Shown: in pieces, positions 49,279 to 64,000 of the stretch
How positions within the stretch are numbered: position 1 is the first letter of the stretch
How the letters are laid out: the number at the start of each line of letters is the position of its first letter
NCBI GenBank assembly: GCA_900239685.1
Contig: OENT01000326.1
Coordinates: 62,001-126,000 of the forward strand
Direction: 5' to 3'
Source of the DNA: Rotaria macrura
Taxonomy: Eukaryota; Rotifera; Eurotatoria; Philodinida; Philodinidae
Length of the DNA stretch: 64,000 bases
Notes under the pieces: generated by a model
Databases searched by the model: none
The model's input: the letters and a program-made list of their open reading frames with translations, nothing else
What the model was told of the DNA's origin: nothing
Program-made: the position numbers and the translations under genes

Positions 49279-52200
49279 CTAAATAAAAACGGAGTCCATT
49301 AGAATCCACCGAAAGCACACTTGTTTTCGATTACCTGGATCTTCATGACAAGGACATGAACGTTTTTCAACTGATTTCATCTCTTTTTCAGTATCATTTT
49401 GTTCAAGCCATTTATTTAATTGTCCAAAAGCCATCAAACGTAAACCATTCTAAATGATCAAAAACAAAAAGAATACACTTGTTGTTGTTTTTTCACAGTG
49501 AACTAATTCGTTTCTTCTTCTTTACTTGAGCTTCCTGAGTTATATCATTCCGTTCCTGATCACTCAGCTTATCGAAAACATTGTTTATTGGATCAGTTTC
49601 CCAGGGTATTGGCAAGTTGGAAATATCTAAAAGTTAAAACAAAAAACATCTGTAATGAAATGCTCGCCCAACAACACGATCTAAATGTATTGTAATCAAT
49701 ATAAAGGACAGTGTTTTACTCTTTCTGTGTTCGTACTCATCCAATTTACTTAGTCCTTCAGGGTATCAATTCAATGATTCTTCATTTATCAGAGCACCAT
49801 GATATCCAGATAGGATCTATCGTAATCTCTCTATAAAGGTTTTCACTAACTATGATTGCACTACGACCATCCCCACATTTCTCCGCTGATTTCTACTGAT
49901 CTCTTTATTTTTTATCTTGGAGAATAATAAAACTTAACAAACTTGAAAAAAGTACACCACCGGAGAGATACTCAAGAGTACGTCGAAATATATAAACGGG
50001 TGATTGAGATTTCTGAGAAATATGTTCGATCAGAATTTCAACGGCCTATGAAAAGTAAATAGAATCATAATGGCTTTGAGAATAAAATGGCTATTTTATT
50101 ATATACTTCAGAGGATAATGATTTCCAGTTCGATGAGATTGTTGTCTTGTAACGTAAACATCGAATTAATGCTGATGCATATTTTCTATCGGTAAGATGA
50201 TTCTACATAGTTGAAAAACAAATAGAAATAGACTAAAATAATGATACAAAAAGAAAAAACGAAAACTATTCATTTAATTATTACCCGAAACCATCGAACT
50301 GAATGCATCTCTTGTAGAACGTTTAAACATTTGGCTTTTGTTAGAACATTTTCGGATATCTGAACATCTTGCTGTCGCACAGATAATGATGTAAATGAAA
50401 TTGAAACAGACATTTGCCCTTCGATTGTATCTGTGTATATTTGAATGGATTCTTTATCTCTATCACATTGAATACTAACTTTACTTTTCCAAGTTTTCTA
50501 TACGATCATTTAAAAAATCGATCATTTTTATTTGTGAACAAATTCGATTTACTTACATGAAAACTATCTGATAAGGTAGAAAAAACTTGTTCAAAAAGAT
50601 TCATTGTTGGCCATTCTGTGCAAATAACAACTAGATGAAAATGTCGATCATATTTTAATAATATTTTTTTTACAAGGGCACCAATACGACAAACACCTAA
50701 TAAAGGAGCTTTATTACTAAAATTAGAATGAATAAAAAATTATTATAATTACAAAATTCAATTCATCTACTTCATTTTTTCTGAATTATCATCTGCTATC
50801 GACGATTGTTGAAGATTGAGTTGATCGGAACATGATTTAAGAGCTGTTTCAACAGCACCAACGAATTGTTCAATGTTATCAAGCTAAGAATAGATTTTAA
50901 TTAATAAATTTATAGATATATGATCCGAATTACAAAAAAGTGATGAATTTCATGATATAATAATAATGTTTCTTGTGATATTTATTCACACTAAATTATT
51001 CTTTTAGGATTCTAAACAATAGTAGTGGTTTTATTCATGTAAATCATGTCACTTCTTTCTGGCAGTATACTTTCAATGTTACCTAGGTCGTTTTGACAAG
51101 ACATAAGTTTTATTCTGATTCAATACATTTGAAAAATTGTATCGATAAATAGGTCGAAATATTTGAATCTGTATTATTCGATATAGAATGATTCTTAGGA
51201 ATAAGTAGTAGATTGTCATTCTGATCCTATTTTTTTCTAAATGTTACATGTGAACTTTGATTTATTGATACAGAATTATGTGTAGCTATGTTTTGTAAGA
51301 TAACTTGATATATTTCAATGCCATGACAAGAATAAGTTTAATATGAGACGACTAGTCAGTTCATCAAACCAGTTGACACTAATCGAATGTGCACAACATC
51401 AGAAGTTGAACCATTTTCTCTCATTTATCATTGATGATTCTCAATCATCAAATAAATCATATTGAAATCACAGCACGAAAGAAAACGATAGTCTTCTTTT
51501 ATCGTTTGTTTCACAAACGATCGAACATTATTTTTCATTAATTAAGAAGTTTTAGTTTCATAGGAATTTGAAGGAAAATCTTTGAAACCTAATTTTCAGA
51601 ATGAACACTCAAATTTGAATAGAAATATTACCAAAAATAAAGAGAGAGATCAATGTACTGTAAAATAACATTTTCACTAAAACAGCCTGATTCAGTTGAA
51701 TGAATATTTTAATCAACAAAATTTACACTCTAGTTAAAAGAGCTATTCTTATAAGGATTAGTTTTCGCATGTTCAAGACTTTAATTTTTATATATTAGTC
51801 TAATTCTAGTCCATAGAAATAAATTACACTTTGCATGACCTATCTGTCAAATTTATATCTCAAGAAAAGTCTCTCTTCCTCATCATCTAAAGTTTTGATA
51901 GCCGTTCATAGTGAATATGATATTAGTTCAGCCACTCTCTGAACTTAAACTTCAAGAAAATATGCTTGGTTTAGGCTGTACTGATTTTGTCACACTTCTT
52001 CTTCTTCTTCTTATTGAATACATTTTTGACTCAATTTAATATCGTTAGAGTCCATAACTTTGAGCCGAAAGAAAAGGCAGTGACGTTCCCTTTTTTCGTC
52101 TACATTGTCCCATAGATTGAAGTCCGCTGCTCGATAGAGTGTCTTGTTCTCTTTTATAGAAATGAACTAACGCTTCTGTTAATTTGAAACAACGTTGAAG

Positions 52201-54325
52201 TTTAGGCATAGGAACATCAAAATTTTTTGGGTAACAATAAATGTTACTTACTAAAGTTTGTGTAGGTACTATTTTCTCATGAAATCTCATTAAACATTTT
52301 CTATCATCATCAACATCTTGATGATCATTATTATTTATTTGTTGATCGTTTATTTTGTCTATTGCTGCATTCGCCGATTGTTCGGAATTTGACGAGTTAT
52401 CATTCTTTTTCTGCTCATTCCATTGACGATTTGAATCGAGTTTTTTCTATGAAAATAAAAGAAAACTAATTTTTTTAAAACCAATTGAAATATAATTCGT
52501 GCACTTTGTAAGATAGTCGATGACGTTTTCCTTTTAAATGCGCATCTTTAGTATTGGAATCGTTGAATTTACAATCACATAATTTACAATGATAAGATTG
52601 CGGAGTATTTTTATCATCATACAATGTTTCAATGTATTCTGATCCTAAGAATCTGATATTGTCTTCACTTAATTGCTTTTCATCATTTGTCCGTATTGTT
52701 TGTGATTCAATATTGGAAGCTAACGATCGGTTAATACATTTTGGAATAGGCTTTCCTAAGTTTTCATAGAATTTTACAGCCTAATAAATCATAAGTCAAA
52801 TAAATGACAGATGAAAAATCAAGGATTGAATTACTTTATCGTGTTTACTTCCATCTAGGTGTGCTTTATAAGCATCAGAACTTGTACATATTATATCACA
52901 TAGTTCACATCGAAATGTATGTTGATTTGCTTGTTGATTTTGCATATGCGTTTCTTTTTTCTTATGCTTTAAACCATTCAAATGTGCTTGATATGAAGAA
53001 CGGCCAACACATGCAACACGACATATCTCACAATAATATGTATGTGTTGAATTCGATACATTCGAAGTTGGATTAATCGAGGGATGACCAAGATTTTGTT
53101 GAACTATTTCGGATGTATGCTGTTGAATCGATGTTTCCAATGGACGAGTGAACGCAGTCAACTTATCAGCTATTGATTGATTATGATGATCGTAATCTAA
53201 ATTAGAATACTATTGGATAGTACTCAAGCAAATCTGTAGCAAGTGATAAATAGACCAAACACAGATCTATACATAAAAATTAAAATAATGAAGATGCGTC
53301 TTATATTTTTATGACATTTTCTGAGTTGTGAATTCCAGTCAAGTATTTAACGTGCTTTATCAGTGAATATATGACTGAATTATACTATCAACAACCTTAT
53401 CTTACAAAATATCGATTCATGATTGTGTTACAAATGTCGAATTTTGAATTATAATTCACTATGGTAAATATATTACGAGAATACACCACACACTATCAAA
53501 AATATAAGAACTGACCGACTGAATGTATCTATGACGAATTTATTTGCTACTATTTATTCAAAGGAAACTTCTGTTGAAAGTAAATATTAGGCATCATCAA
53601 TGAATTAACTATTCCCTTTTTGAGTCCTGAAACCAGTTACAATCTTCTTCGTACTGATAGATTTGTATACTTCAAAAAAAAAACAATCATCAATTCATTT
53701 AAGCAATTGTTTATTTATAAGAAATATTTGTTGTTCCTTACTATTCTCTACGGATTATCTTCTTATCTAAGTTTATAGTATTGATGAAAAATTATACATT
53801 CCATCACGTTTTTGAATTAAACTAATTTTTTCGCTCTTCAAGATAATCGATGGTATTTGCATGGTGAATAATCCAATGTTTGATTCGATGTCATGTAACT
53901 AGATCAAATGTTTTTCCATTGTGAGAATGATTATCATAGACGTAAATACTATTCTATCCATTGAAGCAGACTAATGGAACTTTTAACCAAATATCTTCTT
54001 CTTAAATTACTGTGTATAATTCTTCAACTCACTTAAAACTCGTCTATTGTGTTAACTTACTAGTATATTGCACTTGGTTTTGTATTGAGCTATGCATCGG
54101 ATGATTTCCTAGTGGAGGCATCGGTAACTAGAATTAATCGAAACTCCTAGAAATTAGTTTTTCTTTTCATAATAGAAGGCACTGTACTATGTACTTGTGG
54201 AGCATGATTAGAAAATCGTTGAGCATTGAAGAATTGCTGTTGAAATGGTTGACGATATGGATTTGTACTAAATCAGAAACATTAGTTTGAGTTCAAAGAA
54301 AACTTTTCGTAACATACTTGTACAT
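49279..54325 (-). CDS. ZFR: ZFR-like zinc-finger RNA-binding protein with DZF domain, about 645 aa
   Basis: ZFR proteins bind double-stranded RNA through zinc fingers, pair with NF90/NF45-type partners through the nucleotidyltransferase-like DZF domain, and affect splicing and RNA localisation. Thirteen exons with consistent phases: 54325-54318, 54267-54195, 54127-54061, 53196-52835, 52780-52505, 52446-52252, 50883-50771, 50716-50557, 50497-50285, 50202-50107, 50045-49943, 49626-49526, 49449-49279. The N-terminus is Gln/Asn-rich (MYNTNPYRQPFQQQFF). Three C-x2-C-x12-H-x5-H fingers lie at about 105-127, 146-168 and 235-257 (the third, YHCKLCDCKF...KGKRHR, is typical of ZFR). The DZF domain follows from about 315 (DDDRKCLMRFHEKIVPTQ, LLGVCRIGALVKKILLKYDR, CLNVLQEMHSVRWFR). 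The first exon codes only 8 nt, and the 5' end is the least certain part. The C-terminus could also differ, since CCAG|GTAATC near 49338 is a usable donor. Shorter than vertebrate ZFR (over 900), mainly in the N-terminal region. Confidence 0.92.
50884..52251 (-). other. 1.37-kb sixth intron of ZFR
   Basis: Starts with a strong GTAAGT donor and ends CTTAG. The ZFR frame stays open for about 69 codons into this intron (52251 down to 52045, SNIYCYPKNFDVPMPKLQRC...). Retention would give a protein with all three fingers but no complete DZF domain. It also holds a perfect 9-bp hairpin (ATCGTTTGT-TTC-ACAAACGAT, 51501-51521) and a CTT triplet run (51994-52013). Confidence 0.7.
51994..52013. repeat. 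CTT triplet run
   Basis: About six TTC/CTT units inside the longest ZFR intron. Confidence 0.75.
53197..54060 (-). other. 864-bp third intron of ZFR
   Basis: Between the GTAAGT donor after ...QYT and the AATTTAG acceptor before NYDHHNQS. No exon or notable structure seen. Confidence 0.7.
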
Positions 54326-54668
54326 CGGATAGGTTATTCTACGGTTGGATGAATAGTTTCGAATTCAAAAAGTAGTATATAAAGAATGCTATAAGGCAAA
54401 ACGATTTAGAACAACGATTTCACGAAAAAATTCCATTTCATTTTATCTTCTTCTAATAACGTCTTGTAGCTATCAATTTGATCCAATCATTTCTTTTGTA
54501 ACATTGAGCACCCTCTTTTGATTATTCGACTCGAATGGAAGAAAACGTTGACGACTCCTGCACTACCTTGTCCTCGTATCGTATCTTAAGCACGAGTACA
54601 ATCTTAATTATAGAAACCATAGATAAATACCTTGGTTCTATTTGTAAGTCTTAGATCTGCAATAACCT
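54326..54668. promoter_or_regulatory. Shared spacer between ZFR and CLPX (divergent)
   Basis: Only 343 bp separate the two start codons, which point away from each other, so both promoters must lie here or overlap the first exons. A TATATAAAG motif occurs at 54376-54384 on the plus strand. Acceptor-like AGs lie near both starts (CCGTAG before the ZFR ATG, GTCTTAG before the CLPX ATG). A bidirectional promoter is the simplest reading but is inferred from spacing. Confidence 0.5.
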
Positions 54669-60285
<5,617 letters not shown>

Positions 60286-62300
60286 AATCACCTAGAAAAT
60301 ATTAAGCAGTATATTTCCCATTTATACATATTTCTGTTCATGTATTTGGCAGAATTCAACTTATTCTATATTGTTATTTATGCTTTTCTTGAAATTACAA
60401 CAAAGAAGTACTTTGCTTGTAAATAAACGTAGATTAAATGTATATATAAATATATAGTTTTAAGAGAAAGATAACTTTTCAAAAGCAAGTTCAAGCGAAG
60501 AACGTACAAACATCAAATATCAATATGGCATGCGTCTTCACTAACAGGAAAGAATCTTTTCAACAATGTCAATATATTTCCCTATGAAATAGTAATCGAT
60601 ACTCGTATAATCACTAAACTAACGAAACAATTGAAAAATAAATATTCCAACATGCAAGAGAATAAGAAATCAAATTTTCTATAGCACTGATATATGAAGA
60701 TGACAAGATGATTAAAAACTATGATCAAGTTACAGTGAGTTGATCTAGAACGCATTATAAGCAATGGTTTGTGGGAAGATAATAACGTCATAGGTTGATC
60801 AATACATTGAATCAATGAATTCCTCTTGATTAAATTGTGCGAACGATGTAATTCATTCACTATTATTGTTGGCTTCTACACTTTTATCAGCGTCTTCATA
60901 GTTGCTGCCAATTAAACACAAGGGTATATATGCTCGCTGTCAGACACCATTTGACTGCATAGAATTATTATAAGTAGGTTCTATCGGGGTTCATTCGAGA
61001 TGAGACAGATTCGATCTGATGAATAACAAACGAAGAATTACCGGTGTTTTTTTACAATGTTTAAAAATATTGTACATGATAATTGACAATAGTTCAGGTC
61101 GAAAATGCGTTGCTTTAATTCCCTCCAAGGGTTCTCTCTGCAAGGAATTATTGCTATCGGAAACAAATCCAAATATTTCATTAGTAGACTATAAATTCGA
61201 AGCTTGTATATGACCATAATCTCATATAGTAGAACGTGATCGTGTAATTGACCATATAATCTTTCTCATTATATCGACTCTGTAAGAAAGATGAGATAGA
61301 CAAATGTCATACATGAATCAAATGAGTCATCACTTCAATTGACTAATAGCTACCAGAATCAAAAGACAAAGGCTAATTATAACAGATTTAATCTGTCTAT
61401 GATCGTAGTAATTACACATAATACTTATCCTCGGTTACACGGCAAGACTACACAAATGAATGAAAGAAAAAAATATATGAAAGTTACTACTTGAACTTGT
61501 AACCTAAGTTGAGCAGACCTTGATCTTTCTTTTATTGGAAGAATTTGTGTCATTAAACAATTATTCATTAACATTCTCCATTTCTTTTTATCTATTACTA
61601 AAAAATGATACTAATATTTGAATATTACCATGATGTGAGAAATAACTAATTCAATTATTTACCCTCGAATCTTCGAACGTGACAAAAAAGATAGGTAAAA
61701 AAATAGCTTCATTTTGAAAATTATTTTTTCTGTTAATAAATTATATACTTTTTTACGTGAATGTAAAGATATGCACTTTATAGTTGGTTCATTTTCTTTG
61801 TTCAATGTTCGTTGAAATGACGTTAGAACACCTCGATAGAGCATAAGTTAACAAAAGAATCACAGTTAAATGTGTCAGTAGCCATTTCATGTTTTCTTTA
61901 CGTCTTATCATCTATACTTGTCTATTTCATAACTAGAATTTCTTTTTTTCTATGATCGAGGTATTAAACAGTTCTTTATCATTCTCTATTTTAATGTATA
62001 TCATCATCTATGAACATGATAAACAAAGACAGTCGAGGTCATTTTCATATAATCGAGAAAAATCTAGCTGACGACAGAGAGAGAGAGAGAGATATCAAGC
62101 GATAGCATCGTTACCAATCGAAAATAGAAAAGTCGTGTTATAGCTGTCGTATGACTTCACTTTGCACATAAACTCGATTGAAATCGGACGCAAACACGTA
62201 ATAGATAGATAGAAGAGAATAAAGACACGAGGGACGGTTTGCTATCGTCAGTTTTATGGATATTATCGGCATTACCGTCGACTTTCTATTAAACCCCAGG
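60286..62300. other. Intergenic, upstream of the chitin-binding gene
   Basis: About 2 kb. AATAAA for CLPX lies near 60422. Short frames (60582-60860 minus, 61019-61213 plus) are unremarkable. At the right end, a GA run (62076-62092) and an initiator-like CGTCAGTTTT near 62247-62256, with an A/T-rich GAATAAAG about 30 bp upstream, may mark the start of the next gene. Confidence 0.45.
62076..62092. repeat. GA dinucleotide run
   Basis: Eight or so AG units about 210 bp upstream of the chitin-binding gene start. Confidence 0.8.
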
Positions 62301-64000
62301 ATGGAACAGGTATGCTAATACAATATTCTTTTGGTTCCATGTAAAATATTTAAAATCATATGTCATGCGATAGGTTCATTGGAAACTGTTAGTATGTCTT
62401 CTGTTGGCAATTAGTGCCACTGGTCAATATAACTCCGGTAAGAACTTCATGAATCATTGCCTGCAATGATCGATTACTTTTTTTTCTGTTTAATTCTTTT
62501 AGCAAGCATGTCAGACTATCGTCTAGCTGGACATCCATTGCGTATGGGAGCAACAGATTTAAGCGGTTATGGTACTTATCAAGATGGTAATTCGTTTGGA
62601 CTTTATGATCAACCTTCCGCTGCTCGTTTGTCCAGTTACAATCGAATGGCTGGTACTCCGAATACTAATAGTTTGGAATCGTTTAGCCAAACATTATCTT
62701 CTTCGGGATCACAATGGGATCAACCAACTGGTCAACCTGTCACCAGGCAACCCAGTTTTAATCAACAATCTGCTCAATCTACTATCAATCAACAGCCAGT
62801 TGCCGTTGAAAAGGGTTCAACATTTATTTCGAATGTACAACCTCTACAACGCGATCAACCGTACAATATTTTATTCAATGATGACAATAATAAATATATT
62901 AAACCTTATGCGGAACGGAGTGGTCGCCCATATGGTCTACAATCAACAGGCGAAATTTTAAGCTATCCTGAAGAGAAACTTGATATTTCCAAATGTGGAC
63001 CAAGTATAATCTGTTCAATAAATTATTTGAAATCATGATGAACTTTTATGATTCATTTTTAGAACCTTCAATAAATCCATGCACACTGTTTGGTGCACAA
63101 TTTCATCCAATACCAGGTTATCCACATTGTTATATTCATTGTGCATTTGGACAAGAATCTGTTAGACCATGCCCATATGAACTCGTATGGAATGCACGTA
63201 TTAATAACTGTGATTGGCCAACAGTTGCTCCCATAGTTGTTAATTCTGACGCTGACAAATCGTCATACGAAATGATGAACAAGAACCGTGCGACACAATT
63301 AAGTTATTCATATGGACGGAAGAAACGTTCGACAAGTGAACGCAAGAAACGTAATTTGGACATGCAGTATCACAATTTCATGATGCAACAAGCACTTGCT
63401 CAACATCCAGGTTACTATAATTCACCTTGGGCATATCAACCGCCTCAATCTGGTCCACTTCGTAAGTATTTCTCAGTTTAAGTGATGTGTAAAAAATTTT
63501 TCTTTTCTTCTATTCTAGGCATACCTCTCACACCTATCAACTTACCAGGTCCAGTAAGCTTTCCAGGTCAGTTCGGAATAGCAGGTCTTCCATCTCAATA
63601 TGCAGGTTCACCATTACTGTAAGTTGTATGCAGAGCATGAATTTCATAGAAAAATATACACCTCTTTTTCAGTACACAAGCTAATGCTCAACCAACAGCA
63701 ACTCCACCACCACTTGCTTCAGTACCACCACCAGCCTTACCAGTTCCACCACCGCCAGTCGTATCCGTTACGGCTGCTCCAACAACGCCTGCGACAGTTG
63801 TTCAAGCTCGTCATGCTGCACCAGCTGGTAATCTATATGCTGATTTGTACAATACTCCACCAACAAATGCTCAAGCACAAAACGTTCCTGCAGCTCCCGT
63901 TGCAGCGCCACAAACAGCGACTATTTCACCGTTTTTTCCAATTTTTCCAACACAAACTTTTGCGTATGTCTCACAGATGTTGTTACTCGCATGGGCTAAT
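62301..64000 (+). CDS. Secreted chitin-binding (peritrophin-type, CBM14) protein, 3' end outside window
   Basis: An extracellular matrix or cuticle-type protein. Exons 62301-62309, 62374-62437, 62503-63003, 63063-63461, 63519-63618, 63673-63963 and beyond; phases fit, GT-AG introns. The ATG at 62301 is chosen because MEQVHWKLLVCLLLAISATGQ is a good signal peptide; an in-frame ATG at 62256 would add 15 residues. Residues 25-185 are Ser/Gln/Asn-rich. One CBM14-like domain follows: Cys189, 198, 214, 218, 228 and 241, with the hallmark VWNARINNCDWP at its end. After it come two basic sites (GRKKRS, ERKKRN) that fit furin-type cleavage, then a Pro/Ala/Thr-rich region (PPPLASVPPPALPVPPPP). One more exon at least lies past the edge, as a GTATGT donor occurs at 63964. 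The Pro-rich part may be a structural or glycosylated linker. Confidence 0.85.

Noticed and set aside
52804-53076. 90-codon plus-strand frame
   Set aside because: Antisense of the ZFR zinc-finger exon.

Overview
The window looks like nuclear DNA of a small invertebrate, most likely a rotifer of the bdelloid kind. I infer this from AT-rich sequence, genes cut by many introns of about 50-70 bp plus a few of 0.5-2.3 kb, strong preference for A/T-ending codons, and metazoan-only families (CRTC, ZFR with a DZF domain, secernin, a class A GPCR, a chitin-binding secreted protein). The rotifer label is an inference and not proven; all splice models below were made by hand from the sequence, checking reading phase at every junction.

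Layout: (1) 1-4.2 kb, minus strand: most of a large Ser/Thr-rich, probably disordered protein, running off the left edge. (2) 4.2-11.0 kb: no convincing gene; it holds a diverged inverted repeat (arms near 7.65-7.82 and 8.16-8.33 kb). (3) 11.0-15.5 kb, minus: a complete CREB-regulated transcription coactivator (CRTC), 12 exons, with a possible extra upstream exon at 15.76-15.88 kb. (4) 18.0-18.9 kb, plus: a single-exon protein with one membrane segment, family unknown. (5) 18.9-25.3 kb: no gene seen. (6) 25.3-27.9 kb, plus: a complete secernin. (7) 27.9-39.5 kb: an 11.6 kb stretch without a recognisable gene, containing a second inverted repeat (34.34-34.50 / 35.14-35.30 kb) and a GC-richer patch with short open stretches. 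(8) 39.5 kb: a small one-pass membrane protein. (9) 41.0-43.2 kb, plus: a rhodopsin-class GPCR. (10) 43.2-49.3 kb: no gene. (11) 49.3-54.3 kb, minus: a complete ZFR-like RNA-binding protein (three zinc fingers plus DZF domain). (12) 54.7-60.3 kb, plus: complete mitochondrial CLPX, head-to-head with ZFR over 343 bp. (13) 62.3 kb to the right edge, plus: a secreted chitin-binding (peritrophin-type) protein, incomplete.

The genes do not form a pathway: this is an ordinary eukaryotic neighbourhood of housekeeping, signalling and extracellular-matrix genes. I found no RNA gene, CRISPR array or intact mobile element. The least explained signals are the two long imperfect inverted repeats in the gene-free stretches, the CRTC upstream exon, and the coding-like patches near 29-31 kb.
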